Assembly: GCF_016862975.1 (NCBI RefSeq) | Contig: NZ_BONZ01000034.1 | Coordinates: 1 to 64,000 of the forward strand | DNA from: Rugosimonospora africana | GTDB taxonomy: Bacteria; Actinomycetota; Actinomycetes; Mycobacteriales; Micromonosporaceae | Length of the DNA: 64,000 nt | Direction: 5' to 3' | Part shown: piece after piece, positions 33,134 through 41,964 of the stretch | Layout: every line of letters begins with the position of its first letter | Numbering within the stretch: position 1 is the first letter of the stretch | Program-made: the position numbers and the translations under genes | Notes under the pieces: model-generated | What the model was told of the DNA's origin: nothing | Databases searched by the model: none | What the model saw: the letters and a program-made list of their open reading frames with translations, nothing else

Positions 33134-35734
33134 TCAGCCTAGCCGCACGGTCAGGGTGTGCTGGCCTCCGCCGGTGCCGGCGGGTACCCGGACCTCGGTG
33201 CCCCGGGTGGTGGTGACCCGCTGGTACGCGATCTGGTGCCCGTCCAGCGACACCGACCGCACCGAGGCCCCGGCCGGCAGTACGGCGCCGAGGGTCAGCG
33301 TCCCGCGCACCCCGGTCCGGCGCACCTGCGTGGTCAGCGTGGCACCCGAGCGCGTCGCGGTCACGTCGATGTCGCCGCCGCCGAGCCGGATGCCGGAGCC
33401 GGCGACCCGCTGCTGCCCCGGCGGGATCTGCGGTACGACGGCCAGCTGCCCCCGGCCCAGGTCCGGCGCGACGCCGAGCTGCTGCGCGACGACCGGCCAC
33501 AGCACGCCGTAGGTGCCCCACGCCTGGAGCACGCTGGAGCGGCTGAGGAAGTCGTGCGACAGGTTCGACCCGAAGTCCGGCGACGGTGCGATCTCCGGCA
33601 TCGCGCCGGGCAGCTCCCACACGTCCGGGTCGAGCTGGATGCGCGCGTTGTCGGTGGTGTAGGCGTGCTGCTGGGCCAGCCGGCCGTAGTTGCCCTCGGC
33701 GACGGCCGCGACCGCGGAGCCCAGCGAGAACGTCTCGCGATCCGACGGCGCGGACGAGACCACGGAGTCGCAGGACGGGCCGGGGTTGCCCTTGGCGTCG
33801 CTGGTCGGCCCGGTCCCGGTGTGGAACAGCCCGAAGTCGCCGTTGTAGCAGGCGCGTTCGTGCTGGGCCAGGGTGTCGTCGGCGTGCGCCACCGAGGCCA
33901 GCGGGCCGCCGGGCAGGTCGGCTTCCATCGGGGTCAAGCCGATCCAGTACCGCTGGTACAGCTTGACGTTGCCGGGGTCGGACAGCGAGTCGGCGTAGCC
34001 GTGCGCGTCGCCGCCGTACCAGAAGGTGTCCTCGAACTTCTTCTCCCGGCTGGCGGCCTGAGCGTTCGCCCAGTCGGCGGTCGCGGTGTCGCCCTTGCTC
34101 GCCGCCAGCTGGGCGACGTCGGCGAGCCCGCGGATGGTGTAGACCGCGACGTCGAGCTTCTCGGCGCCCATGCCGGCCCGTTCCACATTGCCGGAGCCCT
34201 CGGGCCAGCCGTCGCCGTCGGCGTCGAGCCCGACCGCGTACTTCATCGCGCGCACGCTGAAGTCGTACATCGAGTCGCGGAACGAGTCGTCCCCGGTCCA
34301 CCGCCAGACCAGCGCGACCGCGCTCGGGAACTTCACCGTCTCGTCGGTGTTGCCGGGGTCGTCGTTGGTGCCGTAGTACACCTGGCCGTCCGGGGTGACC
34401 TCGTGCACCACCTTGCCGGACTTGGCGTTCACGATGTCGCTGACGTCGCGCAGGGTGCGCAGGTGATCCTCGATGGCCTCGAAGTCGCCGGCGGCGACCG
34501 CGGCGAACGCGGTGTACTCGCCATCGGTGCCGAAGATCCACGGGTAGTCGGGCCAGCCGGCGCCGATCCAGCGCGCCTGGGCGAGGGTGCCGGCCAGCGG
34601 CGGCGACTGGGTGCCCTGGTCGCTCGCGAACAGGTGGAGGTCGCGCGACTCCTGGACGGTGTCGGCGAGGTTCTGCTTGGACCACTCGACGCTCTGCGCG
34701 AGCAACGGGTCGCCGGGCAGGTCGACGTGCGTGCGGTCGGACACCTCGCGCCGCTGTGCCTGCTTGCGCGCGAACTGACCGGACGGGTCGCGCAGCGCCG
34801 CGGCCAGCGCCGCCTGGGCCGGCTGCTTGCCCTGGTCGGAACCGGCGACCGCGAACCACACCGTCCGGCCGCCCTTCGGGACGTCCAGCGTGTAGGTCAG
34901 TTGACCGCCGGTGCCCTTGCCGGCCGGGCCGTCGTCGCAGCGCGCCGGCGCCGGATCGGTGTTCGGGCAGATCACCGCCGGATCCTGCGGGCCGCGGAAG
35001 TCCGGGCCGAGCTGGTGGCCGTCCGGGGTCAGCTGCGCGCCGACCAGTGCCGCGTAGTGGTTGGGCTGCTCCTGAAAGACGAGGTCGCGCCCGTCGAAGC
35101 TACCCGTGTCGGGCAGGTTCACCGTGTCCTGGCTGGGCGTGGTCCCGCTCCACGGGTACGCCTTGAGCAGCTCCGAGTGCGCGTCGACGGTCAGCCGTAC
35201 CTGCCGGGCCCCGCCGTCGAAGTGCAGTCCGACCAGGCCGGCCCGGTTGCCGTCGGGTACCACGTCGGTGCGCTGCACACCGCCGCCGAGGTCCATCCGC
35301 GTGTACCCGTACCCGCTGGTGAAGCTCTTCGCCTTCAGCCAGGTGCCGTCGACGGCGAACCACAGCCCGTCGAGCAGCTTGATGGGCTGGCTCCAGAACC
35401 CGCCCATCTCGCCGCGGACGTGCCAGCCGGTCGCCGGATAGCTGCCGTCCGCCGCGCCGACCTCGTAGAACCGGTCGCCGATGGTGACCGTGCGCCGGTC
35501 GGCGAGACGGTCGCTGACGGTGAGTTCGTCGCCGCTGTTGTGCGCGCCGCTGCCGTGCGCGGCGGTGGCCGGTGCCGGTGTCACCGTGAGACCGGCGGCG
35601 ACCAGCGCCGCGGCGGCGGTGACGAGCACCGGTGCTGAGGTCAGGACGCGCCTGCGGGTTCGGCCACGTCTCGTTGTCCAGGTGTTGGTCCATGACAGGG
35701 CATGCCAGATTGACTGAGCACGCTTGGCGGGCAT
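33134..35734 (-). CDS. Secreted six-hairpin glycosidase (glucoamylase/debranching-like)
   Basis: This 866-residue exported enzyme has a long N-terminal signal with RRGRTRRRVLTSAPVLVTAA (possibly Tat-type) cleaved near PATAA. A beta-sandwich (60-330) is followed by an (alpha/alpha)6 toroid (about 340-760) with SVEWSKQNLADTV, GWPDYPWIFGTDGEYTAFAA, GLDADGDGWPEGSGNVE and GTYGVLWPVVAQQL. The Glu of DGWPEGSG and Asp of FGTDGEY are the likely catalytic acids. A small C-terminal beta domain ends in LTVRLG. Similar actinobacterial proteins are labelled glycogen debranching protein, but the fold also occurs in GH15, GH63 and GH78. The substrate is not settled by sequence. Confidence 0.78.
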   Translation of the reverse strand: MPAKRAQSIWHALSWTNTWTTRRGRTRRRVLTSAPVLVTAAAALVAAGLTVTPAPATAAHGSGAHNSGDELTVSDRLADRRTVTIGDRFYEVGAADGSYPATGWHVRGEMGGFWSQPIKLLDGLWFAVDGTWLKAKSFTSGYGYTRMDLGGGVQRTDVVPDGNRAGLVGLHFDGGARQVRLTVDAHSELLKAYPWSGTTPSQDTVNLPDTGSFDGRDLVFQEQPNHYAALVGAQLTPDGHQLGPDFRGPQDPAVICPNTDPAPARCDDGPAGKGTGGQLTYTLDVPKGGRTVWFAVAGSDQGKQPAQAALAAALRDPSGQFARKQAQRREVSDRTHVDLPGDPLLAQSVEWSKQNLADTVQESRDLHLFASDQGTQSPPLAGTLAQARWIGAGWPDYPWIFGTDGEYTAFAAVAAGDFEAIEDHLRTLRDVSDIVNAKSGKVVHEVTPDGQVYYGTNDDPGNTDETVKFPSAVALVWRWTGDDSFRDSMYDFSVRAMKYAVGLDADGDGWPEGSGNVERAGMGAEKLDVAVYTIRGLADVAQLAASKGDTATADWANAQAASREKKFEDTFWYGGDAHGYADSLSDPGNVKLYQRYWIGLTPMEADLPGGPLASVAHADDTLAQHERACYNGDFGLFHTGTGPTSDAKGNPGPSCDSVVSSAPSDRETFSLGSAVAAVAEGNYGRLAQQHAYTTDNARIQLDPDVWELPGAMPEIAPSPDFGSNLSHDFLSRSSVLQAWGTYGVLWPVVAQQLGVAPDLGRGQLAVVPQIPPGQQRVAGSGIRLGGGDIDVTATRSGATLTTQVRRTGVRGTLTLGAVLPAGASVRSVSLDGHQIAYQRVTTTRGTEVRVPAGTGGGQHTLTVRLG

Positions 35735-35910
35735 CGCACGCCTCCGGGGATGAGTCGTCGCTGACTAACCACCCAACCTGCTACGGATCGATCAACTTCG
35801 CAACTGCTGGCACGCCTGCGGGTGCGGCAGGCCAGCCGGCGCCTTCCGGCCCATCGACGGCGGCCGTTCGGCGGCTGGCCCCGCCCTCCGGGCGGCATTA
35901 CCGTCGCGTC

Positions 35911-36369
35911 ATGGGAGCATCCGGCGAGCCGGAGCCCGAGAACCCGCGGCTGCCGGCCGTGGCGCTGCCGCCAGAGCCGGAGCCCGAAAACCTGCCGCTG
36001 CCGGCCGCACCGCCCGTGTCGGCCGCGGCGCTGCTGCCCGAATCGCGCCGGTGGCCATGGTCCCGCGACTCGGTCCTGGGCCCGGTCCTGATCCTGTCGC
36101 TGCCCCTGATGTTTTGCTGCCTGACCAGCCCGCTGTCCCTCTTTCTGGCCGTGGCGGGCGATCCGGTGACGCCCTGCGACCGGGCGTGCATGGATCAGCT
36201 CACGGCCGAGAAGACCGCCGCGTTCGACGCGGGCCTGCTGGCCGTGGGCGGTTCCCTGGTCGCGCTGGCGGTGGCCTGGAGTCCACGGGTGCCGACGGCG
36301 GTACGCATCGCCGCGCTGATCTGCGGCCTGGTCGCGGCGGCCCCGTTCCCGTACCTGTACTTCCGGTAG
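35911..36369 (+). CDS. Small two-helix membrane protein with repeated Pro/Glu arm
   Basis: This 152-residue protein has an N-terminal arm with a duplicated unit (PEPENPRLPAVALP and PEPENLPLPAAPP). It has two or three hydrophobic segments (SVLGPVLILSLPLMFCCLTS, AGLLAVGGSLVALAVAW, IAALICGLVAAAPFPYLYF). CDRACMDQL between the helices could form a disulfide. I do not recognise a family. It is divergent from the glycosidase gene and convergent with the large membrane gene. Confidence 0.6.
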   Translation: MGASGEPEPENPRLPAVALPPEPEPENLPLPAAPPVSAAALLPESRRWPWSRDSVLGPVLILSLPLMFCCLTSPLSLFLAVAGDPVTPCDRACMDQLTAEKTAAFDAGLLAVGGSLVALAVAWSPRVPTAVRIAALICGLVAAAPFPYLYFR

Positions 36370-36421
36370 CCGCCACGCTCCTCGCCGAGGAGCCGCGCGG
36401 CCCGTGCCAGGGCTGATCAGG

Positions 36422-38782
36422 TCACAGGGTGCGGGCGAGGCGGGCGAAGGACAGCACCACGACGGACGAGAGCAGCCAGCCGGCGAGCGTCGCGAGGTCC
36501 AGCCACCATTCGGCGGTCCGGCCGGACGGGGCGTGCGGGTCCGGGTACCAGGTCGAGCGCTGGTCCAGGGAGATGAGCGGGATGACCGTGTCCAGGGCGT
36601 AGAAGTACGGGTTGAAGCACCGCACCTGGCCCGCGCCGCAGCCGTCCGGGGCCGGCCGCTGCGTCGAGGCGACCGCGGCGCCGTCGGCTGTGCTGCCACC
36701 GGCTGTGCTGCCACCGGCACCGGGCGCCTGTCCGGGCGCCGACGGCGAGACGGCGTCCACGGTGACGAGGCGGCCGTCGACGGCGTACACGTTCCCGCGC
36801 GCGTCGGTCGCCCGCAGGCTGGTTGCCAACGGACCCAGTTGCAGCGAGACGACGACCGCGACCAGCAGCGCGACCAACGCCCAGAGCACCCGTCCGGGCC
36901 GGAAGCCGTAGCCGACGGTGAATCCGTACACCGCGTCGACGAGGGTGCGCCGCACCGACCGGTCCGGGCCCGAACGCCTGGCGTCGGCGCGCTGGTCGAT
37001 GAGGATCTGCTCGGCCTGGCGGGCGTACCCGTGCTGGCGGAACACGCGGGCGGCCTGCTCGTAGGGGCCGGCGTCGTAGTCGGCCTGGCCGCGCAGCCAG
37101 GCCCGGCGCAGCCCGCTGTCCCAGGCGTCCGCGCCCGGCTCGCCGCCGGCCGCGCCGAACCGGTCGTAGCTCAGGCCGGCGATCGAGTACCGGCCGGGCC
37201 AGGTCCGGGGGTCGTCGGCAAGCACGGTGGTACTGGTGCTAGTGAAGTCGACGCTGCCGTCGACGGCGCGCCAGGCGAGGTACATGCCGCCGCGGAACGC
37301 CGCGGAGCTGGCCGAGATGGCGTGGCCGAATCTGTCGTAGGAACTGCCGGAAGACTCGATGAACTCTCCGTCCCGGCAGTCGAGCCGGCCGTCGACGATC
37401 GCCCGGGTGAGGTTGACGTGTCCGGTCGAGCGGAAACCGTCGATGAGTCGCACGGAGCCGCGCACCGACGCCTGGTGCAGGCTGAGGGTCAGGTTGCCGG
37501 GATTGGTGAGTTCGGCGCCGGCGGCTTCGACGAAGCTGCCGATGTCGGCACCGAAGAAGTTCACCGAGCCGCCGGTGGCGCGCAAGCCGCGCAGCTGCAC
37601 GGATCCCTCGACCTTCGCGCCGTTGGCGGCCAGCAGCGGCCGGCCTCCGTCGGCGCCGGACAGTACCGCTCCCCGCAGCGTCAGGTCGCCCCGGATCCGG
37701 GTGGCGGTGAGGTCGACCGTTCCCAGCACCTGGACGCCGTCGCCGATCCGCAGCGTGGAGTCGACCTGGGCGTTGGTGAGATTCAGCGCGGTCCGGCGCG
37801 GGGCGTTCAGGCGTGCCGTACCGGTGACGGACAGGCTGCTCATCTGGCTCATCGACAGGTCGATGCCGCCCTCGATGTCGCAGGCGCCCTCCACGCTGAC
37901 ATCGGCGCCGACGGTCAGCCTCGGCGCGCTGACCGCCGTGCCGTCGCTGCGCTGCTTCGCGTACGGGCCGCCGACCGGAGCGCCGGGTGGCTCCCGCAGG
38001 ACCGCGTCGCGGATCAGCAACTGGCCGGCGACCCTTGCGCTGTTCAGGTCGATCCGGCCCTGGATCGTGGGTGGCCCGTCGGCGTCGTCGATGAGGAAGA
38101 AGCTGCCCCCGATGGTCGCGTCCGCCAGGTCGAGGGCGAGGCCGTCCGGGTTCAGGATGCGTGCGCCGGTCAGGTCGAGCGAGCCGTCGATCGTCACGCC
38201 GATGAGCCGGACCTCGCCGACGGCGGTGAACGCGTGCAGCAGCCGCACGTTCCCGCCGACGTGCAACCGGTCAGCCTGCACCGCCCGCTCACCGTCGGCG
38301 GTGATCCGGGTGTCCAGGCAGAGCAGCCGGCCACCGATGTCGGCCTCGCACAGCCACACGGCCGACCGCCGGCTGGTACTCGCCACGGTGCGGTGCGCTC
38401 CGGTGACCACCGAGCCAGACAGATCCAGGTCACGCCGTACCCGCAAACCGTTGCCCAGCAAGCCGGGTACCGCCGGGCAGTCGGTGACCGCCAGGGCGTG
38501 CAGGGACGCACCCTCGCAGATCAGCGGGGAGTCGAACGCGCACGCCTCGAACCGCAGGGGAACCGCCAGCTCGATGCCGGCCAGGTCGAGGTCGCCCACG
38601 ATGGCGGCGTTACGCAACCTGAACCCGTGCGGGTCGATGCCGGCACCACCCGAGCGGCAGATCTGGCGCACCAGGCTGGCGGGCACCGGGCGGCGCGAGC
38701 CGTCCTGCGCGCAGTCGAAGACCTCGCCGGCGGCAAGCGCGTCCACCAGCTCCGTCTCATCGACCGCGCGCACGGCCCGCAC
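36422..38782 (-). CDS. Large membrane protein with beta-helix-like repeat domain
   Basis: This 786-residue protein has about 550 residues of repeated short beta strands (DLDLAGIEL, VRRDLDLSGSVVTG, SLDLTGARI, GTVDLTATRIRGDLTLRGAVL, SVQLRGLRATGG, GRLDCRDGEF). The pattern repeats about every 20-25 residues, like a parallel beta-helix or bactofilin-like coil. A linker region with PYEQAARVFRQHGYARQAEQI follows, then three membrane helices (ALVALLVAVVVSLQLG, YALDTVIPLI, LATLAGWLLSSVVVLSFARL). Related Streptomyces proteins are called membrane-associated oxidoreductase, with no redox motif visible here. No signal peptide is present, so the repeat domain is probably cytoplasmic. The function is unknown. 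Confidence 0.72.
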   Translation of the reverse strand: MRAVRAVDETELVDALAAGEVFDCAQDGSRRPVPASLVRQICRSGGAGIDPHGFRLRNAAIVGDLDLAGIELAVPLRFEACAFDSPLICEGASLHALAVTDCPAVPGLLGNGLRVRRDLDLSGSVVTGAHRTVASTSRRSAVWLCEADIGGRLLCLDTRITADGERAVQADRLHVGGNVRLLHAFTAVGEVRLIGVTIDGSLDLTGARILNPDGLALDLADATIGGSFFLIDDADGPPTIQGRIDLNSARVAGQLLIRDAVLREPPGAPVGGPYAKQRSDGTAVSAPRLTVGADVSVEGACDIEGGIDLSMSQMSSLSVTGTARLNAPRRTALNLTNAQVDSTLRIGDGVQVLGTVDLTATRIRGDLTLRGAVLSGADGGRPLLAANGAKVEGSVQLRGLRATGGSVNFFGADIGSFVEAAGAELTNPGNLTLSLHQASVRGSVRLIDGFRSTGHVNLTRAIVDGRLDCRDGEFIESSGSSYDRFGHAISASSAAFRGGMYLAWRAVDGSVDFTSTSTTVLADDPRTWPGRYSIAGLSYDRFGAAGGEPGADAWDSGLRRAWLRGQADYDAGPYEQAARVFRQHGYARQAEQILIDQRADARRSGPDRSVRRTLVDAVYGFTVGYGFRPGRVLWALVALLVAVVVSLQLGPLATSLRATDARGNVYAVDGRLVTVDAVSPSAPGQAPGAGGSTAGGSTADGAAVASTQRPAPDGCGAGQVRCFNPYFYALDTVIPLISLDQRSTWYPDPHAPSGRTAEWWLDLATLAGWLLSSVVVLSFARLARTL

Positions 38783-38806
38783 TCTACCGCCGCGGCCGTC
38801 CCGGTC

Positions 38807-38945
38807 ACCTCCGGGCGACCGGCCGACCGCCGGGCCCGGCGCAGCGCCTCACCCGGCCCGGCGCAGCCCGTCGGCCGGCCCGGCGCAGCCGAATCGATCG
38901 GCCCGGCCGGCTCAGCCCATCGATCGGCCCGGCCGGCTCAGCCGA
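38807..38945. repeat. Degenerate 22-26 bp tandem repeats starting at the GH3 stop codon
   Basis: Read on the minus strand, units of the type GGCTGAGCCGGCCGGGCCGA start within the last sense codon and stop of the GH3 gene. A second copy of about 26 bp follows, then three degenerate ones (GGCTGCGCCGGGCCGG) up to the next gene. Confidence 0.7.
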
Positions 38946-41900
38946 TCGTCATCGCGAAGATGTGCATCGCCGGGCTGCCGGACGACGCCGTGTCGCTCAC
39001 GTCCGGCAGCGCGACGCCGGTCACCGCCTTGCCGGGCTGCAACGGCACCCCGGCGTAGTACACGTTGACCACGTGCGTCTGCTGCACGTTGCCGCCCTTG
39101 TTGCGGTACGGCATCGTCACCGCGACGTCGTTGCCGGTGGACGTGGCGGAGTACCAGTCCGGTGCGCTCAGCGTGAACGACTGGGTGCTGCCGTCGGCGT
39201 AGCTGACCCGACCGGTACCGGTGGCCGGCCCGTACGTGGCGGCCAGCAGGAACCCCAGCGTGTCCCCGGTACCCGACGCCGAGATCACCTGACCGCCGGC
39301 CACCACGTTGTCCGGCTGCCCCGGGGCGGCCGCGGGCCAGGTGAAGCTCACGCCGCCGTGCTCGATCGTCGCCCCCGGGGTGACACCGGCGGCCGCGAGC
39401 GCCTGGGCGGACAGGCTCGACCCGGTCCCGTCGATGTTCCCGGCGTCCGTGGCGGTGTCGTCGGTGACACCGACGTTGTCGAACGCGGCGGCAAGCGACG
39501 GCGACGGTACGGTCAGGCTCGCCGCGCCGGTGGCCGTCGCGTCGCCGTCGACCCCGTGGTACGTGGCACTGGCCGACAACGCGACCGTTCCCGGGGCGGC
39601 ACCGGCCGGCGCGGTGACCCGCCACGCCGTCCCCTTCGACGAACGCGGCCCGACGACCGGCAGCGACACCGGACCCTCCGGCCGCACGGTCCACCCGGCC
39701 GGCGCGCGCAGCGCGAGCCGCACCTGGCTCGCCGGGTAGTCGCCGGTGTTGGTGAACGTGGTGGTGACCGTCGCGGTGCCGCCCGGCGCGACGACCTGCG
39801 GGCCGGTCACCGCCAGGTACCGCACGCCGGCCGTCCGGGTGGCGATGACCGGCGCCCGCAGCGGCAGGTTCGACGAGGAGTCACCGACGCTGACCGTGTA
39901 CCGGCCGTCGACCGTGGTCCAGTCCTGGGCCGCGCTGTTCCAGATGGAGAACGCGCGCTGGTCGAGGGTGAAGCTCAGGTGCCTGGTCTGCCCGGGCGCC
40001 AGCTGCACCTTCTGGAATCCCTTGAGCTGCAGCGGCGGCTCGCCGGCCGCGGCCGGGTCGGTCAGGTAGAGCTGGGCGACGTCAGCACCGGCGCGGGTGC
40101 CGGTGTTGGTCACGTCGACGGTCGCGGTGACCGAACCGTGGGTGCCGAGGACCGGGGTCACCTTCAGGTGGCTGTACCGGAACGACGTGTACGACAGCCC
40201 GTACCCGAACGGGAACAGCGGCGCGATGTTTTGCGCGTCAAACCACCGGTACCCGACCCGCAGCCCCTCGGAGTACGCCACGGTGCCGTTGACCCCGGGG
40301 TACTGCTGCGGGGTGTGCGCCGGCAGGTCGGCCTCGGTACGGGGGAAGGTGACCGGCAGCTTCCCGGACGGGTTGACGTCCCCGAACAGCACCGCCGCCA
40401 GCGCGTTGCCGTCCTCCTCGCCCGGGTACCACGCCTCCACCACGGCCGGCACCGCCTCGACCCACGGCATCAGCACCGGCGCCCCGCTGTCCACCACGAC
40501 CACCGTGTGCGGGTTGGCCGCCGCGACCGCGCTGACGAGCTGGTCCTGGTTGCCGGTCAGCGACAGGTTGGGCCGGTCGCTGCCCTCCTTCTCCGCGTCG
40601 CTGACGATGACCACCGCGACGTCGGCGGCCGCGGCCTGCGCCGCCGCCTGGGTGGTGTCGCTGCCGTCGGCGGTGGTGACCGTGACCGCCGAGCCGGCGC
40701 GCTGCCGGATGCCCTGGACCGGGCTCACCGTGTACAGCGGGTTGACGTGTGAACTGCCGCCGCCACCCGGGTACGCGGTGTTGGCGTACTGCCCGATGAC
40801 GGCGATCGAGTGCAGGTCGCCGGCGGACAGCGGCAACTGGTTGCCGGCGTTCTTCAGCAGTACCGTGCTCTGCTCGCTGATCGTGCGGGCGGCCGCTCCA
40901 CCGGCCGCGGCGTCGATCGGCGTCGTGGTCGCGGCGCGGTCCAGCAGACCGAACCGGATCTCGGTGGCCAGCCGGTACACCAGAAGCTGGTCGAGCCGCG
41001 CCTCGCTCACCTGCCCGTCGAGCACCGCCTGCCGCAGCTGGTCGTCGTACGGGCCGTTGTCGGCGAGTTCCAGGCTCATGCCGGCGTCCGCCGAACCGAC
41101 CGCGGTGTGCGTGGCCCCGGCGTCGGACTGGATGAACCCGTCGAATCCCCACTGGTCGCGCAGCACGTCGGTGAGCAGGTACCGGTTCTCGCACATGAAA
41201 TCGCCGTTGACCGACGGGTACGCGCACATCACCGCGGCCACGTCGCCCTGCTTGACGGCGGCCTCGAACGCCGGCAGGTGAATCTCGTGCAGGGTGCGGT
41301 CGTCGACCTGCTCGTCGATGGTCTTCCGGTTGGTCTCCTGGTCGTTGGCCGCGTAGTGCTTGACCTCGGCCAGTACTCCCTGGTCCTGGATGCCGCGGAC
41401 GTTGGCGGCGGCGAGCTGCCCGGCCAGGTACGGATCCTCGCCGTAGTTCTCGAAGGCACGGCCGCTCTGCGGTACCCGCACGATGTTCACGTCCGGCGCC
41501 TCGATCAGGCTGTGCCCGACGTCGGCGGTCTCCACCCCCTCGACCGTCCCGTACTGCCGGGCCAGGCCGGTGTCGAACGTGGCGGCCAGCGCGACGGGTG
41601 CGGGCAGGGCGGTCGCGTTCGGTTGGGTGGGCACCGATCCGGTGCCGACGCCCGCGGGTCCGTTGGTGATGCGGAAGTCCGGCACGCCCAGCCGCGGGAT
41701 GCCGGGCACCAGCCGGGCGATGCCGCCCGCCGCCGTGCCGGTGGTGTGCATCTGGGAGATCTTCTCGTCCAGCGTCATCTGCGCGACCAGTTGCTGGGCG
41801 CGCTGCTGCGGGGACTCCGACCGGTCCATCCAGGGGCGGCCCGCCGCGGCGTGGGCCGGCGTGGCCATCGCCGCGGACGGGACGAGGCTCGCGGCCAGGA

Positions 41901-41946
41901 CGAGGCTCGCGGCCACGCCCAGACCCGCTGTCAGTTTGCGTCGCAT
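38938..41946 (-). CDS. Secreted GH3 beta-glycosidase (beta-glucosidase/xylosidase type)
   Basis: This 1002-residue exported enzyme has signal peptide 1-29, then a GH3 barrel (IARLVPGIPRLGVPDFRITN, KHYAANDQETNR, nucleophile Asp275 in FIQSDAGATH). The motif is SDAG rather than the commoner SDWG. The C-terminal sandwich domain has VVVDSGAPVLMPW and GNALAAVLFGDVNPSGKLPV. A fibronectin III-like domain (about 595-680) and a NEW3-like domain (690-790) follow. The last 190 residues (DNVGVTDDTATDAGNIDG onward) are nearly the same as the C-terminus of the protein encoded upstream. It lies 18 bp after that gene, so both are likely made together. The exact sugar is not clear; many secreted GH3s act on glucosides, xylosides or arabinosides. 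Confidence 0.9.
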   Translation of the reverse strand: MRRKLTAGLGVAASLVLAASLVPSAAMATPAHAAAGRPWMDRSESPQQRAQQLVAQMTLDEKISQMHTTGTAAGGIARLVPGIPRLGVPDFRITNGPAGVGTGSVPTQPNATALPAPVALAATFDTGLARQYGTVEGVETADVGHSLIEAPDVNIVRVPQSGRAFENYGEDPYLAGQLAAANVRGIQDQGVLAEVKHYAANDQETNRKTIDEQVDDRTLHEIHLPAFEAAVKQGDVAAVMCAYPSVNGDFMCENRYLLTDVLRDQWGFDGFIQSDAGATHTAVGSADAGMSLELADNGPYDDQLRQAVLDGQVSEARLDQLLVYRLATEIRFGLLDRAATTTPIDAAAGGAAARTISEQSTVLLKNAGNQLPLSAGDLHSIAVIGQYANTAYPGGGGSSHVNPLYTVSPVQGIRQRAGSAVTVTTADGSDTTQAAAQAAAADVAVVIVSDAEKEGSDRPNLSLTGNQDQLVSAVAAANPHTVVVVDSGAPVLMPWVEAVPAVVEAWYPGEEDGNALAAVLFGDVNPSGKLPVTFPRTEADLPAHTPQQYPGVNGTVAYSEGLRVGYRWFDAQNIAPLFPFGYGLSYTSFRYSHLKVTPVLGTHGSVTATVDVTNTGTRAGADVAQLYLTDPAAAGEPPLQLKGFQKVQLAPGQTRHLSFTLDQRAFSIWNSAAQDWTTVDGRYTVSVGDSSSNLPLRAPVIATRTAGVRYLAVTGPQVVAPGGTATVTTTFTNTGDYPASQVRLALRAPAGWTVRPEGPVSLPVVGPRSSKGTAWRVTAPAGAAPGTVALSASATYHGVDGDATATGAASLTVPSPSLAAAFDNVGVTDDTATDAGNIDGTGSSLSAQALAAAGVTPGATIEHGGVSFTWPAAAPGQPDNVVAGGQVISASGTGDTLGFLLAATYGPATGTGRVSYADGSTQSFTLSAPDWYSATSTGNDVAVTMPYRNKGGNVQQTHVVNVYYAGVPLQPGKAVTGVALPDVSDTASSGSPAMHIFAMTIG

Positions 41947-41964
41947 CGTGGCGTCCTCCGGGGG

